Positions 44,837-55,768 of a stretch of DNA of 64,000 nt are shown piece by piece (the stretch's first letter is position 1; every line of letters starts with the position of its first letter). Below the pieces are notes generated by a model that made no database searches, was not told where the DNA came from, and was given only the letters and a program-made list of their open reading frames with translations. Made by a program: the position numbers and the translations under genes. The stretch spans positions 28,328,355-28,392,354 of the forward strand of contig CM059571.1 of the NCBI GenBank assembly GCA_030386875.1, read 5' to 3'. Origin of the DNA: Morinoia aosen. Taxonomy: Eukaryota > Arthropoda > Malacostraca > Amphipoda > Talitridae.

Positions 44837-46450
44837 GTTGGAGTCGCTATTTTTTGGTGTCTTCGATTCTAATTTTTGCTACAAATTATCTATAATTCTT
44901 TAAAACTAAAAGTAAACCACAACAGAGTTAGAATGCTTTGCTGAAAAATCTAAAAAATACGCAATGTTTTTGTTGATTGTTTTGTTCTAAGTATGAAACA
45001 GCGTATTTATTCCTATCACCTAATACGGTCATGTTATCTAGTCATTGAGGGTTTGCACAGATATATATATATGAGAAACCTACGAGTGCTAAGTATAATT
45101 TTTGTTCCCAGCATTAATGTACATTTTGTAGTTAAAAGCAGGAATTAGTAATTGAAAGCATCGCAAATTCATTCTGTATATTTCTGTTTTGTTCATTTTT
45201 TCTTCAATTAATACATAAGAACTGGAAAATAGTAGTAAATGTGTTGCAAGTTACTTGTAGAACATTTCAGCTGATGCAATACATTGTACTCACATAAAGA
45301 GTGGTAACTCTGTATGCTCAAAATGTTGCATTAATTGATAATGATCTTAAACATTTCTAGTCTTTAGGTTATGATTCATTGCCAATGAGTAGTCTTTGCT
45401 GAAACCTGAAGCTATGGTCTAGTGCACAAAGGCTTCTAGTTTTCAAGTCATGTTATCAAAATTGATATGGCTTCCGTGTTTTTGAGTCAAGTTAACATGT
45501 ATTAACAATGAAAATTTCTGCTCATTTCTCAAATTATTCCTTGAATGTAATTTGGTTCTTTCAGAGTTATATTGAATATCACTATATCATCATCATGTTT
45601 AATTTTTATCTTCGTATCACTCCCCAGTTTCTAAGCAAGTATACGCTGAAATGGAGAATTTTATAATTATGTTGATACATTTTTAAAAACTGAAATAGTA
45701 TTCGTTTTGTAGCATTATATAATTAATTAATTCTGGTAAAGGAAGATTTGGAAATGTTGTAAGGTTATCTATATCGGCATTGAGACACTTGAAAAAATTA
45801 AAATACTATGTAAACGAGCTGCAATGAAAATAATTACACACACCAGCAAAAACTTCACTTACAGTCACACACACATTGTAACTGAAAACAATGCACTATC
45901 TCAGCTGCAATGGTTTTTGCATTTATGCGATAGCACAAATTCTCTTGCTGGAAACGTTTCAAATTGCTCCAAAAAACACGAAATGAGAAGAACCTGGGCG
46001 TTTATTAAAATAACAAAGTGTCCAATACAAAGTAAAAAGTTAGACGAAAATAAGAGATAGTATCATAATACACGCAAAGAAGCTAGAAGTGACTTTTATT
46101 CGTAAAAAGAACTTTCCGAAAACGTCCTGCCCCTGCAATGAAAGCAGAACAACTTTTGCTTATTATAGCCGAAATGTAACATAGTGTTGAGCAATAATAT
46201 GACACCTTTTCTGCATTGTTACCCTGCATAGTGTAGATACAAAGAAGAAAAGGCAGTGTGCAAATTTGGCCTACCTAATCTACACGTATATCATAATTTT
46301 GGGGATTTGAAGCATAGTCATTGAATTAACTATTATAATTTCACTGAATTAGTGTATACTTAGTAATAAAAAACTGTTGATACATATCTATGCTTCTCAG
46401 TGTAGACAATGCCAATATTACCTACTCAGAAAACACTTGTCAGTAATATA

Positions 46451-47079
46451 CAGGGTGTTTCAGATTCAGAATAAGAGGCAAAAAATTGCACACCAAGTAG
46501 AAGATATCCAAATAAAAACTTTTTCTTCTATATAATTTTCCAAAGAAAGAGACATTGAGATATTAGCAGTTTATTGTTAACGGGTGAAATTTATTGAATA
46601 AACTACTCGCAATATTTATTTTGAATTTACGTTGATCGGGCAAAATGTGCTAGTTGCATGACCTCCTAGATCTCCTGACATGACTCCACTCGATTTCAAT
46701 TTTTGGGGACACATGAAGAGCCTTGTTTATGCTACACCCTTTATGCTTGAGTCTGAGGAAGATCTTGTGGCCAGAATTGCAGTGGCTGCAGGTGAGGTAC
46801 CTAAATGCCAGACGTGTTTCCTAATATCCGGCAGTCGGTAAGGGTAACATTCGAAAAGTGCATTGATGTAGGTTTAACACATTTTAAACAATTATTTAAA
46901 GTGAATTCAAAATAAAAATTACGAATAATTGTGCCATTAAATTTCATCATTGAAAACAATAAACAGCTAATATCTTTCGACCCCGATTTTTGGGGGAAAA
47001 TTTCATGGAATTAAAAGTGTTTTTTTCGCCATTGTCTACTTGGTGTGCAATTTTGTACCTCGTGTTCTGAAACACTCAG
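46451..47079 (+). mobile_element. mariner-type deletion derivative with transposase C-terminus
   Basis: Inverted ends of about 50 bp: the left begins CAGGGTGTTTCAG and the right, reversed, begins CTGAGTGTTTCAG, with a shared inner block TTGCACACCAAGTAGA. A plus-strand remnant near 46666-46800 reads RSPDMTPLDFNFWGHMKSLVY, then LESEEDLVARIAVAAGEV. After a frame change there is VFPNIRQSVRVTFEKCIDVG, the usual mariner C-terminal region. A TA precedes the left end; the right flank is not a clean TA. Inactive internal-deletion copy. Confidence 0.8.
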
Positions 47080-48325
47080 TTTATAAAATTGTGTACTCGA
47101 CCCGTGATAAATGATGGGATTTAATATTGTCTTTATACGAATTCTCCAGATGTGGATCATCAAGAAATATATCCAACCCAATAGTACCCGCGATTAAAAT
47201 ATTCTAGTACTAGTGCACTGATGAAACTCGCATCACAGATACAGTCATTTAGCATCTTTAAGAGCGTGAAAAGGAGACAAACCAACCAACAAAGACGGAC
47301 AGCCAATTTGTTTGTTCAATGAAATTTCCTGTTGAAAACCTTCCGCATTTATGATGCCGGCTTTGTGGAAGAAAAAGTTTCCTTCAGATGGCCTGTCATA
47401 GTTGACAGAAAAGAATTTGAAACTGTTGAAAGTAGTTTTTCTTTTCTTCGTCTTTTTGTTTTGAAGCTACATCTTTTCATTTCGTTTTTTGTTTAAATTT
47501 AACTTTCTATAATTAAGCATGTTTGAGCTTCTACCAGACCTGCATTAACCTAAAATCACTTAAATTAACATTACTCGTGACGCACTGGCGTTCACTCATT
47601 AAATTATCTTTGAGCTTGCTCTGCTTGGGCAGCATGTCGTCATTTTAATAAAAGTGGGTCTGGTACCTCTAACTTATTCCTCTTGCGTAAAAAGCAGTCT
47701 CTTTCTGCGACTTGAACTCCTCGACCCGGCTTTTGCAGCCTCTTGAATAGGCACTTATTATTCAAGGTAATTAATTGTCAATTAATTGTTAAAATCTTAG
47801 TGCTATATGCAATTTTACAATAAGATACGATGTTCACCTAGTCGGCGACAAGACATCTTGAAACACTGTATCTCTCTACTCAGAACGCCTCTAAATTTTT
47901 TTACCGGAGTAACGCGCTGCTGACCGGCCGCGTCCATTGGGTGTCTTCCATTTTTAGCGAGTATCGTTTTAATAACTAACCTTACGTTAAAGACGATCTT
48001 CGGTCTCCATTTTAAAGGAATTTAATAATAAAAATATTACAGAGGACGCTACTGAGCGCACTGTTGGAATCCTCAAGATCCCCCTAACTTGGGTACGGTT
48101 TCTCTTTTTGCGCATCTCGGGAATCGACTTGCTGTTGTTCCCTTGAAGTTCTTCTGTATTTGAAATGAATGTTCGAGCAGTTAATATTGCCCTTGAGTTT
48201 TAAATCCTAAAACTCCATTGTACTAACATAGGAGAGATTTTGCTCACGAAATAGCTGAACCTATTTATTAATTTGTTCAAAGGAGACACTTGACTATTTA
48301 TTGTATAAGAACAATCAATACTATA

Positions 48326-49089
48326 CTGCGTGTCCCACAAAAATATCACGGACTTTTTAATTGATAATATCTCAGCTTTAAATTAACATATTTTAATGGT
48401 CTTTTATTTACAATTTAGTCAATTTTGTTTCCTTTCGAAATAATTTAAGTTTTTTAAAATCAGTTGAATAAACTTTAAGATGATCGATTTACTGAAAGGG
48501 GTAGAAAAATTGATAAAAGGAAAAGTTTTAAAAACAAAACTGGTGTTCTTCTACATTCTTCAATACCTACTGTTAAGAATAATTTCATAACGATGTATCG
48601 TACATACAACTAAGTATTTAAACCCTCTGAGAGGTTTCGAGTTTCAAGTGTTCTCAATAATAGTGTTTCAAGGACTGATAGAAAACGGTGGAATAATGGG
48701 TAAAACTCTTCGTTCAATGGTGGCTAGAAGTAATACTTGCCTTGAGAGAAATGGAGGGTATGTCGTTGGATACTAAAATTATTTTATTTATTTAAACGTT
48801 ATATAAGGTAATGATTTAAAATTTTTGTGTGTTCAGTTTTATGGAAACTACAAAATAACGAAGAATATCAATATTGTTTTATAAACTTTTCCTTTGAACA
48901 GTTAATTTTTCTACTCCATTCAGTAAATTGGACATTGTAAAGTGGTTATTCAACCTATTTTCAAAAAATTAAATTCCTCGAAAAGGAAACAAAATTTACT
49001 ACATTGTGAAAAAAGGCAATTCAGATGTGTTAATTTCCAGCTGAGATATAATTAATTAAAAATCGAGGACATTTTTACAGGACACCCGA
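48326..49089. mobile_element. Fold-back MITE with ~200-bp inverted arms
   Basis: The left arm (from CTGCGTGTCCCACAAAAAT) and right arm (reversed, TCGGGTGTCCTGTAAAAAT) are diverged inverted repeats of about 200 bp. They share ATATCTCAGCT, TTGTTTCCTTTCGA and similar blocks. The ~350-bp centre shows no coding motif. It is nested inside the hAT element. The superfamily is not clear; GTGTCC ends and a TA at the left edge would fit a mariner-type MITE. Confidence 0.65.
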
Positions 49090-50696
49090 TTTAATAAAAA
49101 GCCAGGTGTCCGTCAATGATAAGTATATGTTCTCGTGCGTAATTTCCCCTATCTCATTACAATGGGAATCTGCTTGCTTGGACAGTATCATAAATACCAT
49201 CGAAATATGAAAAACCAGGCATCTGCCCACTTATATTTATAAGTAAAAAACATTGCGTGAAAATCGAATCAACTGTCAAGAAAATGTTTCTCATCGCATT
49301 TAAATTTCAAAGCCATTTAAATGCTTAAAAGGTATGGCAAATTTTTTAAAACCTCTTGCGAACAATAATTTAAATTACAATTCAGATAGGTATTATGTTA
49401 TACAATTTGCTTGGTTGTTGTGTGCGTCCCCTCAGGGGGATACAGGTATTGTATCTATGGGAATTAGCGCTCCCAGGGGTACTATGTGCGGGCCTGAGCT
49501 AAAAAATAGGTAGGCTTCCTTTTGTTGAAATAGAATAGGTTTTTGTTTTGTTACGAACCATCTTTTTTCGGTTCACTGCTGTCCTGTTTTCCAGCACCTA
49601 CTACTTTCTTCTTCAATTTTTTCTTGTTTCATGAACTTCTTTCTTAGCTTCCTGTTTCTGTGCACCTTGTACATAGATTCCGCATTCCCTCAACTAAATG
49701 GGGCCTTCCTCCTTCCTCTCATAGAACGTCTTTGTCGTGCAATTAAGGGAGGCTAAAACTTTCTTATATAATATAATAATAATGTTGTGTGCGTTTGTGA
49801 CGTTTTTTAAAATGCTTAATGACCGTATCTGTGATACGAGTTTTACCTGTGCACAAGTACGAGAATACTGTATTTTAATCGCGGGTACTATTACAATGGA
49901 TAAATTTGTCTGCCATTTTTATCCTGAGATTTTTTTAAAATGATACCATTAGATCCCGTCATTTTTGACCAATCATGTACACTAGTATCTTGATTATTAA
50001 CAATCTGTAGTCAATTTAAAATTCGTTCGCTAATAAAGAATATAATGAACATATGCACAGGTTTCAACACCAGCAACCGTTTACTACTAAGAATGACTGT
50101 CGTGTGTTTATTTATACGTTTTGTCTCACCCTGTTAAGAATAATTGATAGGAAAAAATTAGCACTGGCCGTCTTGGTTCCAGTTCACTGTCAATTAATAC
50201 ACTCATTTTCGTTGTGCAATAGCTCTATAATTAGTCACTTTCATCACAATTAGAGCGATCCAGAGCCTTATATACTCGAGTTTGTATCGTGAATACCGAG
50301 TTCGGCGGGGGTATTGCATATTACAATATGCTATATTGTATATTACAATATACTGTATCGCAATGTACTGTATTGCATTTTAAAATATACATACACAAGT
50401 TCGCAGTTGCTTTCAGTAATCCTGAATTTCTGTATCTTGGATACGACACGTATCCAAGCTATAACTACTTCTCTTGCGGCTCAAAAATGCTGTGTTCTGA
50501 GTGTTTATTACTCTTATAAGAAAATTAAGTTACCTTTGGAATAAGCTGAGAGCATGGAAACTCCACTCAAACGAAAATTTGTTGAAGAAAGGTATTGAAT
50601 CGTGTCATTTTTGACGGTCTGTGTACACTAGTTGAAAAATAAACTATTCATCTTATAAATTATGAATAGGTGAAGTTGGAGTCACAAAATTGTGAA

Positions 50697-50935
50697 TAGG
50701 CGGAGTCGGTGTTGGAGTCGCCAAATTCTGGAGAAATGGAGTCGGAGTCGGAGTCGGAGTCGCCAAATTCTGAAAAGGTGGAGTCGGAGTCGGAGTCGGA
50801 GTCGCGCAATTCTGAAAAGATGGAGTCGGAGTCGGAGTCGCCGAATTCTGAAAAGGTGGAGTCGGAGTCGGAGTCGGAGTCGCCAAATTCTGGAAAGGTG
50901 GAGTCGGAGTCGGAGTCGGAGTCGCAAATTTATTC
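50697..50935. repeat. Right subterminal GGAGTC array
   Basis: About six units of roughly 42 bp: GGTGGAGTCGGAGTC-type runs followed by 'gccaaattctgaaaa' spacers. The hexamer gives open frames of Ser-Glu or Ser-Arg dipeptides on the plus strand, which are artefacts. Confidence 0.92.
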
Positions 50936-50962
50936 CACCGACTCCGCAACCCTGGTGTTCAC

Positions 50963-51076
50963 TCGCTTAATTTCAAAGTTTCAGTAAAAGTTTTACAGTG
51001 AGTAGGTGTGGAAAACATTTGAGTGATCGCAAAATTTTGAGTTTTTGGAGAAAGTGAATTGGAGAAGATCGACACT
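50963..51076 (+). other. 5' leader of the gag-pol copy, part 2
   Basis: Continues 44441-44598 across the hAT insertion and leads to the gag ATG at 51077. Confidence 0.6.
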
Positions 51077-52096
51077 ATGCCTGCGCGCGGGAGAAGGAAC
51101 AACGACCGCAGAAATGCGCCAGCAACGCCACCACAACCCGAACAGGAAGCAGTAAACATGCCCGTGGTAACGAGTTGCGTGGGAGCCATAGGGGCCAAGT
51201 TCAGGAGGGGCGACGATGTAGGGGAACATATGGCTAGGTTGAAGTTTTTGACGGGCAATCTGAATAACAGCGAGCAGGTGAATGCCTTCTTTCTATGCCT
51301 AGGTCCACAAGAGGCAAAGGAATGCAATAAAATAATTGGTACACTAACGAACCTACGAGAAGCAGAAAGATGGCTGCGCTCCTACGCCGATCAAGTAGAA
51401 CATCCGACTCAAGCGCTGTTTGAAATAGTGACCAAGAAGCAAACAAGCCGAGAAGGAGTTTCAGAGTACCTGACACGCCTAGAAAGGCTGTACAACGAGA
51501 ATTATCTAGAACATCCGGAACGAGTCCTTGTAGATTTGATGTGGCTCGGATTAAGGGAGAACATCACAAGACCCTTTCGAAGTGATGCGCGACCCACGAC
51601 AGTACAAGAATTGAGGGACATGGCAATCGAAGTGGAAAATCGACGGATAGTACCAGTACCAAGGGAAACGACAGAGAAGAGAGAACCGGAGAGAGAGAGA
51701 GCGCAGCGAAGCGAGAGGAGGCCACAGCATGAGACTGCACGTGTCGGCCATACGATGCGGCATTCACCACAACGGCCTAGAGGGTACCGCCATGAAGTGC
51801 CACCCTGGAGAGAAAGGAACAGACAGATACGCCACTCTCCTTATCATCGAAGAGGAAATTATGAAGCACCCCACTGGAGCGAAAAAGGCAGACTTAGGAG
51901 TCATCAGCACCAAATTTACCACGCAAGAGAACCACAGCCGCAACCGGAAGTACCACCTGCACCTGCAGTGGACTTGGCACAGTATAGAGCAGTTCCACCG
52001 CCGTGCGTCAACTGTAGAAAATTTGGGCACCTAAGAGCTGATTGCAGAGTGCAACAGTTTGCAGGACAGCCAAAAAACGGAATAGGAGACCGTTAG
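51077..52096 (+). CDS. gag: Second Gypsy Gag
   Basis: 339 aa from the first ATG of the frame at 51077. The N-terminus is basic and the capsid-like central region is about residues 40-185. An Arg/Glu-rich stretch and several PHW/PPW-type segments follow. One CCHC knuckle, CVNCRKFGHLRADC, lies at about 310-323, shortly before the stop. It is unrelated in sequence to the Gag at 9296-10768, so this is a different Gypsy lineage. It would form particles and bind RNA. The frame is intact. Its end overlaps the protease frame by 55 bases, with a slippery heptamer in the overlap. Confidence 0.92.
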   Translation: MPARGRRNNDRRNAPATPPQPEQEAVNMPVVTSCVGAIGAKFRRGDDVGEHMARLKFLTGNLNNSEQVNAFFLCLGPQEAKECNKIIGTLTNLREAERWLRSYADQVEHPTQALFEIVTKKQTSREGVSEYLTRLERLYNENYLEHPERVLVDLMWLGLRENITRPFRSDARPTTVQELRDMAIEVENRRIVPVPRETTEKREPERERAQRSERRPQHETARVGHTMRHSPQRPRGYRHEVPPWRERNRQIRHSPYHRRGNYEAPHWSEKGRLRSHQHQIYHAREPQPQPEVPPAPAVDLAQYRAVPPPCVNCRKFGHLRADCRVQQFAGQPKNGIGDR

Positions 52097-52896
52097 CTCC
52101 CCTAATAAATCCCAGCGTGATACTCCAAGTGAATGGTACACCTGTTACCGCACTTCTTGATACCGGAACAAATATATGCTTGGTAAAAGAGCGTGTGGTT
52201 GCGGGAATTAAAAATGCTAGTGTGAAAGGAACATCGACTGCATTAAAAACAATTGGAGAGGAACCCGTACCTGTGCTGGGAAAAGTTAATGTGCCAATCA
52301 AAGTTAACGGTCAGAAAATTGTACAGAGATGCTTTGTTGTGAAGGAAAATGCATTCCCAGGAGACCTGCTAATAGGAGTGGAAGTAATGAACAAAGTCAA
52401 CGCAAAGCTAGACTTCGGAAAATGTAGGGCATCCTTCTTTGGTACTCACGTGAACATGTTTTCAGCACCAGGACACGCTTCTCCGAAAATTCTGTGTGTA
52501 ACGAGGGAAGAAACATCTGTCACTCTGGCTGAGGATATTACAGTGAAGCCTCGCGCGCAAACCATGGTGAAGTGCCGAGCAGATGGCAAGTTTGATGGGA
52601 AGGAAGTAATTTTAGAGCCTAGAATTAAGTGGGTGCCGTACGTCGGAGCCACCGCTGCAAAGGTACGAAACGGGTATGTTTTGATTCCTGTACTTAACCC
52701 TTTTGCCGAAGAAATCGCTCTGACTGAAGGAGCAATAATTGCAACATGCCACGAAATCTCGAATGAAGATGCAACTGCAGAAGAAAACAATGCGGAAAAT
52801 AGCGAAGCAGAAAATTGCCGCAGAGAGAAGCGCTTTCAGCAAATTGATGAGCTTAACCTCAGCCACTTGGATGCTGAAAAACAAGGACAAGTCTGA
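52042..52896 (+). CDS. pol: Second Gypsy pol, N-terminal part: aspartic protease
   Basis: The active site is ALLDTGTNICLV (Asp-Thr-Gly at about residues 40-42). A later LLIGVEVMN block corresponds to the C-terminal retropepsin motif. Functional coding begins only at the frameshift (about 52078); the codons before it are gag read out of frame. The frame ends at TGA (52894-52896), then continues open in the same frame as RT. One stop codon is therefore all that separates protease from RT. An acidic linker (ENNAENSEAEN and on) precedes it. Confidence 0.9.
   Translation: MQSATVCRTAKKRNRRPLAPLINPSVILQVNGTPVTALLDTGTNICLVKERVVAGIKNASVKGTSTALKTIGEEPVPVLGKVNVPIKVNGQKIVQRCFVVKENAFPGDLLIGVEVMNKVNAKLDFGKCRASFFGTHVNMFSAPGHASPKILCVTREETSVTLAEDITVKPRAQTMVKCRADGKFDGKEVILEPRIKWVPYVGATAAKVRNGYVLIPVLNPFAEEIALTEGAIIATCHEISNEDATAEENNAENSEAENCRREKRFQQIDELNLSHLDAEKQGQV
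52072..52078 (+). promoter_or_regulatory. -1 ribosomal frameshift heptamer A AAA AAC
   Basis: In the gag frame the codons read CCA AAA AAC, giving A AAA AAC in the correct phase, a heptamer used by several retroviruses. A -1 slip enters the protease frame directly. Four bases downstream TAGG (52083-52086) can pair with CCTA (52101-52104), with an AG/CT extension past a two-C bulge, so a small hairpin is possible. This fits Gag-Pol synthesis by frameshifting. Confidence 0.85.
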
Positions 52897-55431
52897 AACC
52901 TGTTGAAGGAATATCACAAGACGATTAGTGCAGACGAGATGGATATTGGCCACGTGAAAGGAGTGAAATACAAAATTTTGCTGAGTGATTACAGGCCAAT
53001 TCAAACGAAAGGATGGCGTATTCCGTACTCCAGCCAAGAAATTATTGATAAAAAGGTCTCGGAGATGATCGAAAGTGGAGTTGTGCATGAGAGTACAAGT
53101 GCTTGGAAAAACCTGCTCGTACTCGTAAAGAAGCCAGGAGGTGGTCACAGAGTTTGCCTTAATTTGCGAGCTGTAAACATGCGGGTGATAAACGAACATT
53201 ATCCGATTCCACACATTGTAGGGACACTGGAGGAGGTGGCTGGCAAAGAATACTATTCCATTGTCGATGCAAAATCAGCCTTCCATCAAATTGAGCTAGA
53301 TGAAGAAAGTAAGCAGTACACGGCGTTTCAAACTCGACAAGGCAATTTCGAGTTCTCTAGGCTACCTATGGGACTTAAGTGCTCAACATCAGTGTACCAG
53401 AGAGTAATTTGTCATGTTCTGAAAAGGCAACTTGGAAAATTCGCCGCTATTTACTTGGACGACGTGTGCGTTAACTCTATGACTTTTGAGAGTCACCTAG
53501 AAAATTTAAGGGAAGTGTTGCACGAGTTTCAATGTGCCGGAGTAAAAATAGGCTTGGACAAGTGCAAATTTACACAAAAACAAGTAAAATACCTAGGATG
53601 TTACATCAGTCGTGAGGGACTTATTCCAGACCCCAAAAACGTGGAGGCAATGCAGAGTTACCCTAGGCCGACTACCGCACGTAAAGTGCGCTCATTCGTG
53701 GCAGCGCTTAATTTCTACCGGCGCTTCATTCCGCACTTTGCCACAACAGCTGCAACCCTTAATGCGCCGACTAAAAAAGGGGCAAGGTTCCAGTGGAAGG
53801 AAGAACACGAACAAGCCTTCTGCAAACTTAAGCAGCTCATGATAGAAGCTCCAGTTCTGAAGAAGCCTTCTCTAAATGAGACGTATTACTTGAGCTGTGA
53901 TGCCTCAAATGAGGGCTCTGGCGCGGTCCTTGCGCAAAAATGTAATGGTAAGGAACAACCGATTGGATACTTCAGCAAAAGATTCAATGATGCTGAAAAA
54001 CGTTATTCAATTACGGAGCGGGAAGGATTAGCAGTGGTCGCCGCTGTAAATTACTTTTCACCTTACCGGTACGGCAATAAATTTGTTGTAATTACTGACC
54101 ACACGGCTCTCAAATATTTGTTCCAAGGTAAAAATACCAAGAACAACAGAATTATGAGATGGGCCCTAACACTCTCTCAATATGATTTTGAGGTGACTTA
54201 TCGGCCAGGAGCTCAGAACGTGGTGCCCGACGCGTTGTCGAGAAATATAGCGAACGATAACGAAGAAGAAAATCGAGACGACGAAGCCCCTAAAACAGTG
54301 TTCGTCACGACGATGATAAATGAAGCGCCCAATGTACAAGAGGCGGAAAGTAGTTTGCAGAAAGAAAATGTGAGAGCAGAACAGTGGAAAGATCCCGTTT
54401 GGGGGCCAGTGCTGAGGTATCTTGAAAGCGACAAATCAGGGGACGCACCAAGTCTCGCTCTGAAATCCGAAATCTACACTGACGGAGGCATCTTGCATTT
54501 CAGGAAGACCCAACGAAAGCCTAACAGAACAAGGCACTTGATCGTGGTGCCAGACGCGCTGAGAGAAGCAGCAATAACGTTAGCGCATGATAGCACAATT
54601 GGTGCACACCAAGGTCGTGCTAAAACGTGGAAAAAGCTCATGGAATTCGGGTACTGGATTAACATGGCGCGTGACGTTAACAAGTACGTCGATTCGTGCA
54701 TGCAATGTCAGAAACGTAAGATCAACAATCGTATTTGTGTTAGCATGGGTTCATTCCCTGAAATTGACAAGCCTCTGAACAGAATAGGCGTTGATTTAAT
54801 CGAAATGCCAGTGTCGAATGAGGGCCACAAATACATCCTAACAGTGGTCGATCACTTTAGTAGATATGTTGCAGCGTTTCCGCTCAGAAGCAAGACGACT
54901 GAGGAAGTAACGAAAGCGTTGACTAAGTTCGTTACTACGTACGGCCCAGCGAAGACGCTCATCTCAGACAGGGGCACCGAGTTCACGTCAGCTTTATTCA
55001 GAAATGTGTGTGAAAAATTGAAAATAAAATACTACAACACTTCAGCATATCATCCCCAATCAAACGGAATGACCGAACGGCAAAATCAGAATATCAAGAC
55101 TGTTTTATCACACCTTGCCGCCAACGATCAATCTTCGTGGCCTGATGCACTTCCTTGGACGTGCCTGGCACTGAACACCAGCTACCAAAGTGTCATTGAA
55201 GAAATTCCATTCTATTTATTCTTTGGTAGGGATGCAGAAATTCCTGTTGTTGACTGGTTAAAAACCCCTCGCATGGATTACTCTCTAGGTGAGAATTACA
55301 GTGCCGAGGTAAGCTTACGACTCCACAATGCGTTCAACATGGTGAAGGTAAAATCTAAAGCCTCACACGATAAATCGGTGCAGTTAAAGGAGCGCGGAGT
55401 GAAGAACAGTCAGGTAGGTGCAAGTTGGTGA
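52897..55431 (+). CDS. pol: Second Gypsy pol: reverse transcriptase, RNase H and integrase core
   Basis: Residue numbers count from the TTG at 52903. RT: Asp in VDAKSAFHQ (122), RLPMGL, and YLDD (184-187). RNase H: SCDAS (333), TEREGLA (372-374), TDHTAL (399) and PDALSR (443). Integrase: H562, H569, C599 and C602 for the zinc domain, then Asp in GVDLIEMP (631), Asp in SDRGTEF (689) and Glu in MTERQNQ (725). All catalytic residues are intact. The frame lacks its own ATG and follows the in-frame TGA at 52894-52896. It ends early at 55431 because a 10-bp imperfect tandem duplication (55411-55420 against 55421-55430) shifts the frame. Confidence 0.95.
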   Translation, partial: NLLKEYHKTISADEMDIGHVKGVKYKILLSDYRPIQTKGWRIPYSSQEIIDKKVSEMIESGVVHESTSAWKNLLVLVKKPGGGHRVCLNLRAVNMRVINEHYPIPHIVGTLEEVAGKEYYSIVDAKSAFHQIELDEESKQYTAFQTRQGNFEFSRLPMGLKCSTSVYQRVICHVLKRQLGKFAAIYLDDVCVNSMTFESHLENLREVLHEFQCAGVKIGLDKCKFTQKQVKYLGCYISREGLIPDPKNVEAMQSYPRPTTARKVRSFVAALNFYRRFIPHFATTAATLNAPTKKGARFQWKEEHEQAFCKLKQLMIEAPVLKKPSLNETYYLSCDASNEGSGAVLAQKCNGKEQPIGYFSKRFNDAEKRYSITEREGLAVVAAVNYFSPYRYGNKFVVITDHTALKYLFQGKNTKNNRIMRWALTLSQYDFEVTYRPGAQNVVPDALSRNIANDNEEENRDDEAPKTVFVTTMINEAPNVQEAESSLQKENVRAEQWKDPVWGPVLRYLESDKSGDAPSLALKSEIYTDGGILHFRKTQRKPNRTRHLIVVPDALREAAITLAHDSTIGAHQGRAKTWKKLMEFGYWINMARDVNKYVDSCMQCQKRKINNRICVSMGSFPEIDKPLNRIGVDLIEMPVSNEGHKYILTVVDHFSRYVAAFPLRSKTTEEVTKALTKFVTTYGPAKTLISDRGTEFTSALFRNVCEKLKIKYYNTSAYHPQSNGMTERQNQNIKTVLSHLAANDQSSWPDALPWTCLALNTSYQSVIEEIPFYLFFGRDAEIPVVDWLKTPRMDYSLGENYSAEVSLRLHNAFNMVKVKSKASHDKSVQLKERGVKNSQVGASW

Positions 55432-55768
55432 TATTGTGTTGCTGCATAATCCAACGGGAAAGGCTGAAGTTGCAAATGCATGGCCTACCGACTGGCTCGG
55501 CCCTTACCGGATTACAGTAAAAACAGAGACGAATGCCACAATAAAGGCGCTCTATAGTAACTGCGAGAGAAGAGTTCACCTCGATAGATTGAAAATTGCC
55601 CACTTGAGAGGTGAAGCTTACCCCTGCAACCAGAATGCCGCAGCGCCGACAAATGCCGGATGTGAAGCTATCGACAGCGAGGACGAAGATATGCCAGAAA
55701 ACGCTGCGAATGAACAGGCTACGTCGGTGACGCAGCGAAAATATAACTTACGTTCTAGGTGTAGGTGA
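55421..55768 (+). CDS. pol: Integrase C-terminal part, frameshifted from the core
   Basis: About 115 residues continue the integrase in another frame. They begin with QVGDIVLLHNP, include the GPY-type WLGPYRI motif of Gypsy integrases, then an acidic stretch, and end RKYNLRSRCR, a common Gypsy pol terminus. No start codon is expected. Separation from the core is explained by the 10-bp duplication at 55411-55430. Confidence 0.88.
   Translation, partial: QVGDIVLLHNPTGKAEVANAWPTDWLGPYRITVKTETNATIKALYSNCERRVHLDRLKIAHLRGEAYPCNQNAAAPTNAGCEAIDSEDEDMPENAANEQATSVTQRKYNLRSRCR

Larger units (their letters stand above)
44599..50954. mobile_element. Non-autonomous hAT element, 6356 bp, inserted in the gag-pol leader
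   Basis: Perfect 17-bp terminal inverted repeats CAGGGTTGCGGAGTCGG, flanked by a perfect 8-bp duplication GTGTTCAC (44591-44598 and 50955-50962). CAGGG ends with 8-bp duplications are diagnostic of hAT. Both ends carry arrays of GGAGTC repeats. No hAT transposase or hATC dimerisation motif is visible inside. The interior hosts a mariner derivative and a fold-back MITE. The insertion separates the gag-pol copy from the LTR promoter by 6.4 kb. Confidence 0.93.

Noticed and set aside
44599-50954. An autonomous hAT transposase
   Set aside because: No frame longer than about 100 aa carries a zinc-finger, catalytic or hATC-like motif.
50653-50987. Open frames of TPTPTP, RLRLRL, SRSRSR and ESESES type
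   Set aside because: They come from the GGAGTC hexamer array at the hAT end and have no independent coding evidence.
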